NCBI GenBank assembly: GCA_964406795.1
Contig: CAYOTA010000002.1
Span: forward strand, 62,001-126,000
Source of the DNA: JAGORM01 sp964406795
GTDB taxonomy: Bacteria > Patescibacteriota > Microgenomatia > Levybacterales > GWA1-39-11
Length of the DNA: 64,000 bases
Direction: 5' to 3'
Part shown: piece by piece, positions 18,193-26,284 of the stretch
How positions within the stretch are numbered: position 1 is the first letter of the stretch
Layout: each line of letters opens with the position of its first letter
Notes under the pieces: model-generated
Told to the model about the DNA's origin: nothing
The model's database searches: none
What the model saw: only the letters and a program-made list of their open reading frames with translations
Program-made: the position numbers and the translations under genes

Positions 18193-19107
18193 TTAGTTAC
18201 TACATTGGGGCATTTGAGCTGATAAAAAAGAAAATACTTCTTTTTCAAATAATTCCGGGTCAGTTTTAAATGACTGTACATGATCCGCATCTGCAAATGC
18301 TACTAACTTACTTTGTGGGGAAGACGCCTTTAAAAGTTCTTCACTGTTCTGAAACGGTATAAATACATCCTTAACTCCATGAATAAATAGAATTGGTTTT
18401 GAAGAATATTCTTTTACTTTATCAATAGGTCTCACGCTTCCAATATCAACTCCATATAGTAACTTTGATGCAAGAAATATTCCAGGATTCATGAAGGTAG
18501 GAATCTTTTCCTTCACCATTTCCCGCTCAATAATAGGCTTTATAGCAGTTGCCGCACTATCAACTATTACGGCCCCCAAATCTTTTGTAATATCTAAGTC
18601 TTGAAGAGTCGTAATACCTCCCAAGGAGCTTCCAATTACAGCAATATTTTTAGATGCATATCCTGAATCAGTTAGATATTTTAAAACTGCGTTAACATCC
18701 CGCACTTCAGTAGCCCCAAACCCGAGCGTGTTACCACCGGAAAACCCTGATCCTCTTGGATCATACATAATAACTCCGTATCCTTTTTCCAGCGCCAATT
18801 GCGCAATTCCTTGTCCTCCATAATCCCCACTTATCCTGTTCTGGTGGATTCCGGGTACTAAAACTACTGCACAGGTAGCATTATTTTTGAAAAACCATCC
18901 TTTTAAATTAATGTTGTCAGTTGTATTTACCTCAAAATCCTGTGCACCTGGCCCTATAGCGCTACTTTTTTGCGTAAACGTCAAGTGCTTTGGCTGCAAA
19001 AATTTATTTGCTATAAACCAACTTATCCCAACATATGCTGCAACTCCAAGTACAAATAGTATCGCTAGTATAATAAGTATTGTTTTCAAGTTATATAAAA
19101 TTCTCAA
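18193..19107 (-). CDS. Membrane-anchored alpha/beta hydrolase
   Basis: 304 residues. An N-terminal hydrophobic anchor (residues about 8-30) is followed by an alpha/beta hydrolase fold with nucleophile elbow G-S-S-L-G-G, an F-I-P-F aspartate-region segment (K-D-V-F-I-P-F) and a C-terminal His (A-D-A-D-H-V). Resembles BEM46/dienelactone-type lipases. Its start overlaps the end of the next hydrolase gene by 17 bases, so the two form an operon. Confidence 0.85.
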   Translation of the reverse strand: MRILYNLKTILIILAILFVLGVAAYVGISWFIANKFLQPKHLTFTQKSSAIGPGAQDFEVNTTDNINLKGWFFKNNATCAVVLVPGIHQNRISGDYGGQGIAQLALEKGYGVIMYDPRGSGFSGGNTLGFGATEVRDVNAVLKYLTDSGYASKNIAVIGSSLGGITTLQDLDITKDLGAVIVDSAATAIKPIIEREMVKEKIPTFMNPGIFLASKLLYGVDIGSVRPIDKVKEYSSKPILFIHGVKDVFIPFQNSEELLKASSPQSKLVAFADADHVQSFKTDPELFEKEVFSFLSAQMPQCSN

Positions 19108-19885
19108 TAAGTTTGGCAGTTATCTCAGGGTTGTTAATAACAATTATGTGATTTTCCCCCGCTACAACTTCTAATTTAGCATTTTTTATACTATTTTTCA
19201 TCTCTTCTGAAATTTTGGTAGGATACACACTGTCGCGACTTCCTGAAATAATAAGTGTGGGACATGTAATGTTTTTAATAACATCTCTGGCGTCCAGCTT
19301 CAAAATATTTGCGAGTAAATACATATAACTTTTACCAGATGTGTGAAGTATATCTGAGGCAATTCTTTTAACATCATGGTCCCCTGTTCCTTTATATCCT
19401 TCAAAATGAACCTGTTTTTTGTACCGCATGGATGGCAAAACATGTGCAAGCGCTATAAACAAACTTTGAGAAATATCATTTGAAAGTAAAGCATTTGCAA
19501 ACGGTTTTTTATATGTTGTATTAATTAAGATAAGCTTTGATACCAGCTCAGGATCTTTCACTGTTATGTACTCTGCTATAACTCCTCCAAAACAATGCCC
19601 CACTAAAACACACTGTGTAATTTTTTCTGATTTTAAAAGCTCTAGTACTCCATTCGCTAAACTCTCGAATGTGTATGCACTTTTGATACTTGGCCTGGAG
19701 GATTTTCCTTGGCCCAATACATCTATTGCAAGGGTGTTGAACCCTTTTTCCTGCAATAGTAAACGAGTGGGCTTCCATGCCGTCAAATCCCCTCCCAGTC
19801 CATGCAAAAACACTATACAGTTCTTGCCCTTTTCATCTACCTCATAATGAAGTGTCGTGTGATTAGAAGTTTTAAATAAGCTCAC
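19091..19885 (-). CDS. Alpha/beta hydrolase with Cys in the nucleophile elbow
   Basis: 264 residues of the epoxide hydrolase/haloperoxidase-like group: H-G-L-G-G-D-L-T-A-W oxyanion region, G-H-C-F-G-G nucleophile elbow, D at S-G-S-R-D-S-V-Y-P and H at A-G-E-N-H. The usual G-H-S-x-G-G serine is a TGT cysteine, which would make it a Cys-nucleophile enzyme (as in dienelactone hydrolase) or an impaired one. GTG start; a TAGTAT box lies six bases before it. Confidence 0.85.
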   Translation of the reverse strand: MSLFKTSNHTTLHYEVDEKGKNCIVFLHGLGGDLTAWKPTRLLLQEKGFNTLAIDVLGQGKSSRPSIKSAYTFESLANGVLELLKSEKITQCVLVGHCFGGVIAEYITVKDPELVSKLILINTTYKKPFANALLSNDISQSLFIALAHVLPSMRYKKQVHFEGYKGTGDHDVKRIASDILHTSGKSYMYLLANILKLDARDVIKNITCPTLIISGSRDSVYPTKISEEMKNSIKNAKLEVVAGENHIIVINNPEITAKLIENFI

Positions 19886-19899
19886 TACCTTATACTACC

Positions 19900-21129
19900 T
19901 CATTCCCAGTCTTTTCGGTAGTATTTTTTGCCGACTAAATTTTTAGGTAAATATTCCTGCCTGCCGGCAGGCATGGCCTGAGCTGACTTTTCTCCCGTTT
20001 CTTTCTCAGTTATCCATGGGTATCTGTCGTGCCCTTTTCCATAATTAAGATTTTTCATAACTTTATTTGCTGCATTTCGTAAGTGCAAAGGGATAGGATC
20101 TAGATTTTCAGAATCTATATCAGATAGTGCTTCAGAAATGCCGCTAGTGGAGGCTATAGATTTTTTTGCGGTAGCTAAATATGTTGCGGTTTGCGACAAA
20201 ACAAGAGTTGCCTCTGGCATTCCAATTAAATGTACCGCTTGCATACATGCAGTGGCAACCACAAGTGCTGTAGGTTGTGCATTCCCTATGTCTTCGGATG
20301 CAAAAATTAACAGTCTCCTGGCAATAAATAGTGGATCTTCTCCTGCCTTTATCATTCTGGCTAAATAGTGAAGTGTTGCATCAGGATTACTTCCCCGCAT
20401 AGACTTTATAAAAGCCGAAATAGTGTCATAATGATAATCTCCTTTTTTGTCATAAAAAATTGCTTTTCTTTGCACTGCTTCTTGGGCTAGCTCTAGCGTA
20501 ACCTTGTTTGATAAAGTTGCAGCTAATTCAATTGCGTTAAGCAGCGTTCTAGCATCCCCTGAAGCACTAGATATCAGATGACTTATGGCGTCCTTTTCAA
20601 ATTTTACTTTGGGGAACTTTTTTAGTGCGGCAGAGGCAACCTTTCCCAAATCCTCATCAGTTAATGAGTACAAAACATATACTTGGGCACGCGATATAAG
20701 CGGAGCATTTACTCTAAATCCGGGATTTTCAGTGGTGGCACCAATGAGTATAATAGTGCCGTCTTCAACAAACGGCAAAAATGCATCTTGTTGAGATTTA
20801 TTAAATCTGTGTATTTCATCCACAAATAATACTGTCTTTTTACTGTCTTTTTCTTTTTTTTCTTTAGCTATTTTAATAACTCTTCTCACGTCTTCTACAC
20901 CAGAAGTTACCGCTGAAAAAAACTCAAAATGTGAGTCTATGTTGTGTGAGATAACGTGAGCCAAAGATGTTTTTCCACTGCCAGGTGGTCCCCATAAAAT
21001 CATGGAGGAAACAGATCTGAGTTCTATCATGCGTCTGATGGGTTTGCCCTCACCTACTAGGTGGGACTGGCCTACGTAATCATCTAGTTTTTGAGGCCTG
21101 AGAAGCGCTGCTAGAGGTTTCTGATTCAC
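19900..21129 (-). CDS. rarA: Replication-associated recombination protein A (AAA+ ATPase)
   Basis: 409 residues: Walker A G-P-P-G-S-G-K-T-S, Walker B V-D-E-I-H-R-F, sensor 1 G-A-T-T-E-N-P, and the MgsA/RarA C-terminal domains (K-S-M-R-G-S-N-P-D-A, G-E-D-P-L-F-I-A-R-R, Y-L-P-x-N-L). It acts on stalled forks and ssDNA gaps. Starts at GTG with TATACT exactly six bases upstream. Near the C-terminus a palindromic repeat (19958-19973) inserts M-P-A-G-R-Q between a typical K-S-A-Q-A and E-Y-L-P without breaking the frame. Confidence 0.94.
   Translation of the reverse strand: MNQKPLAALLRPQKLDDYVGQSHLVGEGKPIRRMIELRSVSSMILWGPPGSGKTSLAHVISHNIDSHFEFFSAVTSGVEDVRRVIKIAKEKKEKDSKKTVLFVDEIHRFNKSQQDAFLPFVEDGTIILIGATTENPGFRVNAPLISRAQVYVLYSLTDEDLGKVASAALKKFPKVKFEKDAISHLISSASGDARTLLNAIELAATLSNKVTLELAQEAVQRKAIFYDKKGDYHYDTISAFIKSMRGSNPDATLHYLARMIKAGEDPLFIARRLLIFASEDIGNAQPTALVVATACMQAVHLIGMPEATLVLSQTATYLATAKKSIASTSGISEALSDIDSENLDPIPLHLRNAANKVMKNLNYGKGHDRYPWITEKETGEKSAQAMPAGRQEYLPKNLVGKKYYRKDWE
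19958..19973. repeat. Intragenic 16-bp palindrome TGCCTGCCGGCAGGCA in rarA
   Basis: A perfect, GC-rich palindrome inside an AT-rich gene, encoding the extra residues P-A-G-R-Q in RarA. From general knowledge this word recurs, also inside genes, in many CPR genomes; copy number here cannot be counted beyond this window, where it occurs once. Confidence 0.65.
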
Positions 21130-21228
21130 AAAAATAGTATACCAGAAAAAAACATGAAATTTTGGTAAGACTTTTTAATTCATGCAAGATTTTGCCCGCT
21201 TTCTTACACGGTGATTTAAATTTCTGAT

Positions 21229-21506
21229 ACAATGATTATTAGTTTTGGGCTACCTGACTCGACTTGTATATTAATGACAAGGCGGGCCTGCCCGCTTCTA
21301 AACAAAGCGGGAAGAATTTATTCAACGAAAAGACTTTCTTTAAGTCTTATTCAACAACTTTAAAAGTACTCGAGTACTTTGTTTTATACAGTCCAAGACT
21401 ATCCTTCTGTTGTCTCTATTTATTTCCTTTGGTAAAATTAGTGGTGTTTTCCTGGGTCAGTTTCGACTTGCTCGAACCTGATCCTTAAAAACTGAAGTTT
21501 TTAAGG
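21229..21506 (+). other. Palindrome-rich leader region of tRNA-Ala
   Basis: No gene is seen in the 375 bases between rarA and tRNA-Ala. A TACAAT box (about 21228-21234) is followed by consecutive stem-loops: GCGGGC/GCCCGC (21282-21295), CCCGCTT/AAGCGGG (21291-21311), AAGACTT/AAGTCTT (21330-21348), the perfect palindrome AAAGTACTCGAGTACTTT (21363-21380), an imperfect hairpin 21454-21484, and CCTTAAAAACT/AGTTTTTAAGG (21483-21506), whose last two bases are G1-G2 of the tRNA. It could be a structured precursor or a small RNA; this is inference. Confidence 0.5.
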
Positions 21507-21576
21507 GCCGGTGGCGCAATGGTAGCGTACTTCCATGGCATGGAAGGGGTTGAGAGTTCAAATCTCTTCCGGTCCA
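21505..21576 (+). tRNA. tRNA-Ala(GGC)
   Basis: Acceptor GGGCCGG/CCGGTCC contains the G3-U70 wobble pair, the identity element of tRNA-Ala. Anticodon stem CTTCC/GGAAG with loop ATGGCAT gives GGC. T-loop TTCAAAT. CCA is not encoded. A hairpin abuts and overlaps the first two bases. Confidence 0.95.
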
Positions 21577-21606
21577 CAAGTAGCTTAGCTATTATCTTCT
21601 TCTCCG

Positions 21607-22167
21607 TTAAATCGGGGATCCATCCAGGCAAAAAGTGTTTGGTACAGGAGGAATAGTTACTCCTTCATCAGGTATAGCATTAGCAACTTTTTGCAGCGCA
21701 AGAGACAATTCCAATTTTTTAGGAGATACTGGACGTTTGCCACCCTTGAAGTGTCTATCAAGTAATGCTTGTACCCTGGGGTCTACGTGCAAATTTGGAT
21801 TTAAGCTGTTTGCATCATGTCTGAGTAATTTCCTAACTCCTTCAAGATCTGGCTCATCACCTCGCAAGCTATCCAGAATTCCACCTGTGTTTGTCACACT
21901 TTCAACATGTATGTCATATATATATTTTCCTCTACCATTTCTATAGTCTTCCCCTGAAGAATTTAACATAGCAAGAAATAGTGAATCTTCTTGTTGTTTG
22001 AGGAAAACTCTATCAACGGCTACATTTAATGCCTCAACAGGTGTGGGACTTCCTTTTGCCATTTCTACAATCTTTTCATTATTAAAAGATTGTGCCTTTT
22101 TAACTGCCTGCTCTTTAGAAACTGGCTGGGGATTTCCTGACTCTCTATTATCTGGAAGTTGACTCAT
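21607..22167 (-). CDS. Hypothetical protein, 186 residues
   Basis: Not recognised. Soluble, helical, N-terminus rich in Gln/Asn/Pro (S-Q-L-P-D-N-R-E-S-G), no signal or membrane segment. A TAGTAT box is exactly six bases before the ATG, as at other leaderless genes. It lies 20 bases beyond the end of the flavin-transfer operon on the same strand and may be its last gene or independent. Confidence 0.65.
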   Translation of the reverse strand: MSQLPDNRESGNPQPVSKEQAVKKAQSFNNEKIVEMAKGSPTPVEALNVAVDRVFLKQQEDSLFLAMLNSSGEDYRNGRGKYIYDIHVESVTNTGGILDSLRGDEPDLEGVRKLLRHDANSLNPNLHVDPRVQALLDRHFKGGKRPVSPKKLELSLALQKVANAIPDEGVTIPPVPNTFCLDGSPI

Positions 22168-22187
22168 AAATAAATACTAGCAAATTT

Positions 22188-23669
22188 TTACAATCCTGCA
22201 AAGTAGTCGGTTTTGATACTGGTGGGTTTGATTCCGAGCTTATTCAGAGTCCCTTTGACCCCATGTACCATTCCACTTGATCCAGAAATATAATATTTCC
22301 TACCTTCATAATCAGTTACTTGTGTTTTTATGACATCTTCAGTTAAATGCTGACCCTTAGATGAATCCACATATACAGCTTTAACGCCAATTGATCTTGC
22401 TTGATCTACAATATCTTTATAGGTAAATTCATCACTACTTCCACAATAGTGAATAAAGATTATATCTCGCTTTTCTCTACTATCTATTAAATACTTCAGC
22501 ATACTTCTAAATGGAGTAATCCCTATTCCACCTGCTATAAACACAAGCTTTTTTGTGGTGTCTTTCGGAAGTATAAAATCTCCTTTGAGCTGCCCTGCAT
22601 ATATCACGTCTCCCGGCTTTAAACTAAATAGTGCATTTTTAAATGTGCTGGACGGATTATACTTTTTAACCCCTAGCTCAAGTGCCCCTTCTGTGGGAGA
22701 AGACGCAATAGTAAAGTAACGTCTTATTCCCCTAGAATCAGCCTTTGAGTGTGGTAGTGTCCATTCCATATACTGACCTGGTTTAAATTTTACCCACGTA
22801 GGTTTATCAAATATAAATGCATCAGTAGTTGGAGACAATTTTTGAATTTTTTCAAGGGTTAACTTGAGCCTCCATTTGGGGCTCACCGCAAATGCAAAAA
22901 TATTACCAATTAATAATGCAAACTCCGGTGTTACGTAAAAATTAAACACAGGAATCTGATATGTAGTTATAATTCCCACTATTGCTCCGTAAACCATCTG
23001 CATTCTCTTAGTAGATGGGGCTGTTATAGGTTCTGTTAGTATAATTGTTCCCAAGAATAGTAATGGCCAGGAAGTAAAAGCAAACTTGAGTGTCTCTAAA
23101 GGCGGTTGATTATACGTATATCCAAAAATAAGCATAACAATAAGTGCTGGGAGTAAAAATGAAAACAGCATGGTAAATTTACGGATTTTACGTACTACCA
23201 AAAAGCCTAAAACTACCATAGGCAGCAACAATGCCTCAGATCCCACCCACCAAGATACACCTAAACCCAAAAATCCTACCACAAATGAACCCAGTGCTGC
23301 CGGATTAAATATATGTTTCCTATGATACACAATCACATATTTAGAAGCGATAGTAAGTACGCCTGCCAAAAATACTAAAAGATAGCTTTGTAAAGTATTC
23401 GAAGGGGAAAGAATAAAAAACAAAATAAGCGACGTTATAGCGCTTGACTCTGTATTTGATGGAATTTTTAAAAATTTGGATAACACGTGATTTGTTGCAA
23501 AACAACTTATGAATAACAATACAAATGAAACAGAAAGAACGAGTGGGTCAAGGGATAAAATTTGCAGCAATGTAAGAATGAAAGACAAAATAGCAAGTAC
23601 AACCAGCCCATATAGGACTAGTCTGTACATGGTGATAGAATTCAAAAGATTATCTATTTTAGAAAACAT
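22188..23669 (-). CDS. RnfD/NqrB-like membrane protein fused to ferredoxin-NAD(P)+ reductase domain
   Basis: 493 residues. About eight to nine membrane helices (to about residue 265) resemble RnfD/NqrB, including T-E-P-I-T-A-P-S-T and a conserved H-I-F-N-P-A-A loop. The C-terminal cytoplasmic half is an FNR module: FAD motif R-R-Y-F-T-I-A-S, NAD(P) motif I-A-G-G-I-G-I-T-P-F and a terminal D-Y-F-A-G. I see no clear S-G-A-T covalent flavin site in the membrane part. It probably passes electrons from NAD(P)H across the membrane to the flavinylated FMN-binding protein encoded upstream. TACAAT is exactly six bases before its ATG, so it has its own promoter although it follows apbE by 12 bases. Confidence 0.85.
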   Translation of the reverse strand: MFSKIDNLLNSITMYRLVLYGLVVLAILSFILTLLQILSLDPLVLSVSFVLLFISCFATNHVLSKFLKIPSNTESSAITSLILFFILSPSNTLQSYLLVFLAGVLTIASKYVIVYHRKHIFNPAALGSFVVGFLGLGVSWWVGSEALLLPMVVLGFLVVRKIRKFTMLFSFLLPALIVMLIFGYTYNQPPLETLKFAFTSWPLLFLGTIILTEPITAPSTKRMQMVYGAIVGIITTYQIPVFNFYVTPEFALLIGNIFAFAVSPKWRLKLTLEKIQKLSPTTDAFIFDKPTWVKFKPGQYMEWTLPHSKADSRGIRRYFTIASSPTEGALELGVKKYNPSSTFKNALFSLKPGDVIYAGQLKGDFILPKDTTKKLVFIAGGIGITPFRSMLKYLIDSREKRDIIFIHYCGSSDEFTYKDIVDQARSIGVKAVYVDSSKGQHLTEDVIKTQVTDYEGRKYYISGSSGMVHGVKGTLNKLGIKPTSIKTDYFAGL

Positions 23670-23681
23670 ACTAGTATTGTA

Positions 23682-24560
23682 TCACTGAATAAATAATTCA
23701 GCATTAAATCCCTTACTTTTTTCAAAAGTCATATTGGAGTATAAAATAAAAAATTCACATGGGTATATTGTTTTTGAAACATCGGATTGATCCAAATATA
23801 AAACGGTTGTCATGCCGTCAGCAATAAACGCTGTTTTTGCAGTTACCCAAACGGCGGAAATGTTAGTAGGAGAGGTGAGGGTTTGCGGATTAATTATATG
23901 GTGGTACTTCCCCCATTTACGTCTATTTCCTGCAGATCCGCATATACTTTCATTTAGTATTTCAGAAATTGCTATCACCTGTGTACTGTCTTGGGGATTT
24001 TCAAGACCAATTCGTGCCCCATGTAGTGAATTCGAATGATGAAGCATGTCTCCGCCAGCATTGATTAAAAATTCTGTGACACCCTCTTCCTGTAAAATAG
24101 TGCCAATGATATCAACAAGATATCCTTTTCCCCCAGCCCCAAAATCCAATAATACAGGATTTTTTACTGTGAGAATTTGATTTTCATATACGAGTGCTTG
24201 ATCTAGTAAGAGAGGGGAAACAACTTTTTTTGATTTTAATGTATAAGAAGCATCATAGCCTAGGGAAACGAGAGTATTTCCTATGAGAGGGGTAAACAGT
24301 CCATGAGTTTTGTGATAAAAATTTTTATAGATTTCAAAAAGCAAGGTAAAATCATCAGGCATTGTGTAGTTGCCTGCTTGTTGTGAAATTTTTGAAACTA
24401 GCGAGTCAGACCTAAAGCGTGAGTAATTTTTATCAAACTCCTCAATTCTATTCTTAATTATCTGAGCCAAAAAGTTTACTTTTGATGTTTCAAAAAATAT
24501 ATCAATTTCCCAGTGTGTTCCAATCGCCTCAAGTGAAAAAGAGCTTAATATGTGCGACAT
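23682..24560 (-). CDS. apbE: FAD:protein FMN transferase
   Basis: 292 residues of the ApbE family: R-F-R-S-D-S-L-V substrate region, G-L-F-T-P, L-D-F-G-A-G-G-K-G-Y and I-N-A-G-G-D-M, and a C-terminal A-D-G-M-T-T-V-L metal-site segment. ApbE attaches FMN covalently to Thr/Ser in S-G-A-T-like motifs. No lipobox is visible. The start is two bases after the stop of the FMN-binding protein gene, its likely substrate. Confidence 0.92.
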   Translation of the reverse strand: MSHILSSFSLEAIGTHWEIDIFFETSKVNFLAQIIKNRIEEFDKNYSRFRSDSLVSKISQQAGNYTMPDDFTLLFEIYKNFYHKTHGLFTPLIGNTLVSLGYDASYTLKSKKVVSPLLLDQALVYENQILTVKNPVLLDFGAGGKGYLVDIIGTILQEEGVTEFLINAGGDMLHHSNSLHGARIGLENPQDSTQVIAISEILNESICGSAGNRRKWGKYHHIINPQTLTSPTNISAVWVTAKTAFIADGMTTVLYLDQSDVSKTIYPCEFFILYSNMTFEKSKGFNAELFIQ

Positions 24561-24562
24561 TC

Positions 24563-25051
24563 TTAGCTTTTTGCCTCAATTTTTATTTTTTCAAGCGCGT
24601 CTTGAAAACCTTTGGGAGTAAGAGACGAGCCTGAAACTTTTGTTAAATTTACTTCATCAATGCGTTTACCTACTACCATTGGCTTATAATTTGCGATAAA
24701 GTCTGCTTGTTTTTTTTTCGTTGTTGGTCTGTTTGCTTGTGAAAAAACTTCAACCTCGGATATTATTCCTTTTGTTAAAGTAACCGTTACGCCAATTGTC
24801 TCGGCTCCTCCAGGAGATATATATTCACCAACCTGTGTATAAATTCCATTCTTGTATTCTGCCTGAATTGTTTGTGCTTCGGTGTTAAGCTGATTAGCAC
24901 TTGGAGTTTGATTAACGATAGGTACAATGTTATTAGATTCAATCGTCTCAAGCCCTATAACGGAAATAATGATAAATAAAACTATGATAACAGCAATTAT
25001 TGACGTTTTAGCGATGTTGTTGTATGGTCTTTTTGTGTTTTGTTCAATCAT
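24563..25051 (-). CDS. Membrane-anchored FMN-binding (flavinylated) domain protein
   Basis: 162 residues: an N-terminal anchor (I-I-A-V-I-I-V-L-F-I-I-I-S-V-I), a linker and one FMN_bind domain ending in T-K-V-S-G-S-S-L-T-P-K-G-F, which corresponds to the ApbE flavinylation motif (S-G-[AS]-[ST]). The domain should face outward and carry covalent FMN as an electron carrier. A good Shine-Dalgarno (GGAGGTGAT) precedes the ATG, unlike most first genes in this window, so this operon has a true leader. Confidence 0.88.
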   Translation of the reverse strand: MIEQNTKRPYNNIAKTSIIAVIIVLFIIISVIGLETIESNNIVPIVNQTPSANQLNTEAQTIQAEYKNGIYTQVGEYISPGGAETIGVTVTLTKGIISEVEVFSQANRPTTKKKQADFIANYKPMVVGKRIDEVNLTKVSGSSLTPKGFQDALEKIKIEAKS

Positions 25052-25194
25052 TTATAGATCACCTCCGTTCAAATTCGTCAAATAGACCGCAAAATAATAT
25101 TTGAATATGTAGAAAGTCTCTACACCGATGCGCATTTACCGGTTAAGATATCAGTGTATAAAATCGATGTGACGAATGCAAGAAAGAATTATTT
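25052..25194 (-). promoter_or_regulatory. Leader of the flavin operon with two mutually exclusive stems
   Basis: In the minus-strand leader, TGTAGA/TCTACA (25108-25124) and ACACTGAT/ATCGGTGT (25122-25157, one wobble) share bases 25122-25124, so only one can form at a time. The Shine-Dalgarno of the FMN-binding protein gene lies downstream. It does not match the FMN riboswitch consensus. Confidence 0.35.
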
Positions 25195-25944
25195 TTAATG
25201 AACAACAAGTAGATTAAGAGCCGTTGTTACTACATATATAGCAACTATTCTCAAAATAAGCATTGCGGTGTCTTTTAGCACAAATCCCTTTCTGCATTCA
25301 TGGTGAATTTCATAAATTGAATCAGATAGCGCTATGTAAATAAAGAAAACGGCAGTAATAGGGGGAAACACTGTTTGAATTATAAATTCACCTAAATCAC
25401 TAAATACAAACATGAGTGTTGCACCTAGAAAGGGAAGCTTCTGCAGGAAAAACATTAATAAAAATAATCTTTTTGATTTAATTTTTCCTTAAGCAGTACC
25501 TCAAAGTTCCCAATCTCCTCCTACGGCAATTGACGTCACAATTCCTTGAGGAATATTAACAAGAAATGAAGCAGCAATAACTATTCAATCTATAAAACTA
25601 TGCATGGTGTCCACGAACACAATAAGTGACACTATGGGTTCTCTTTTTATTATCTCTCAATCACTTGAAGGGTGATGCGACCAGTGTAAAAAGCGCTCAA
25701 ATAAGAAAAAGAAGAGTATTCCACTAGGTACACCTATACCTACTGTTTCAGAAGTGGGTTCATGTACGGATTCAGGAAGTAAATCAAAAAAAACGGTACT
25801 CAAAATCGATCCAGCTGCAAATGAAGAAAATAAATGGGAGATATTGTTTGATAATTTAGGACGGGTTAAAAGATGCATTCCCCCAAGTAATGACAAAACT
25901 CAACCATGGCTGTGAATAAGAGCGATGCAGAAAAATAAAATCAT
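25195..25944 (-). pseudogene. Decayed ZIP-family zinc transporter
   Basis: In one frame from ATG 25942-25944 the product reads as a ZIP protein: S-L-L-G-G-M-H-L-L, S-S-F-A-A-G-S-I-L, the histidine-rich H-W-S-H-H, and M-H-S-F-I-D-x-I-V-I-A with x being TGA at the invariant glycine. Three in-frame TGA codons (25900-25902, 25657-25659, 25585-25587) and no TAA or TAG interrupt this part. Near 25510 the H-E-I-P-Q region of helix V is deleted and the frame shifts; E-I-G-N-F-E-V-L-L continues in another frame, then the C-terminal part (25195-25455, F-I-Y-I-A-L-S-D) returns. Several expected glycines are changed there. A pseudogene in the standard code. Confidence 0.85.
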
Positions 25945-26200
25945 TTACAATTTTTACATAATTCAAAAAATTTAACCATGTGACTGGTTTATTTAAACTC
26001 GGTGGTGGCTTCTATTAATTTCTCCTGACTTTCAAATTCATGGTCTAAGGGAGTGTCAGTTACTCGCTTACAATTTATACAAATAATATGAAGATGACTC
26101 GGTCTGTTTTAAGTTATTTCGTACCGTTTTTTTACCGTTCCCAAATTCAACTTCTAAAATAACTGTGTGTTCTACTTGTAAGTATTAACTTTTGATCCAT
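25941..26200 (-). pseudogene. Remnant of a Fur/Zur-family metalloregulator
   Basis: Reading across frameshifts gives V-E-F-G-N-G-K-K, R-Y-E-I-T, N-R-P-S-H-L-H-I-I-C-I-N-C-K-R-V-T-D, S-H-M-V-K-F-F-E-L-C-K-N-C-K: the Fur C-terminal domain with both C-x2-C zinc sites. A T7 run (26127-26133, plus strand), a TAA (26109-26111) and an extra base before T-S-H break it, and the N-terminal DNA-binding domain is missing. Its last codons overlap the ZIP start (ATGA), as expected for a former regulator-transporter operon. Confidence 0.8.
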
Positions 26201-26214
26201 TTGTCTATAATAAC

Positions 26215-26259
26215 GCAACTTACTTGCATTAGTATATGCAACATAGTTGCGTTTGTCAA
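26215..26259 (-). promoter_or_regulatory. Promoter with nested palindromic operator of the zinc operon
   Basis: On the minus strand TTGACA (26254-26259) and TATACT (26231-26236) are 17 bases apart, a textbook sigma-70 promoter. Overlapping it is a nested inverted repeat: outer GCAACT/AGTTGC (26215-26220, 26245-26250) and inner TTGCAT/ATGCAA (26224-26229, 26236-26241). This is the position of a Fur/Zur-type operator. It also abuts the divergent promoter of the YibE/F gene. Confidence 0.65.
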
Positions 26260-26284
26260 TAGAGTAATTTGTTATAATACTTGT

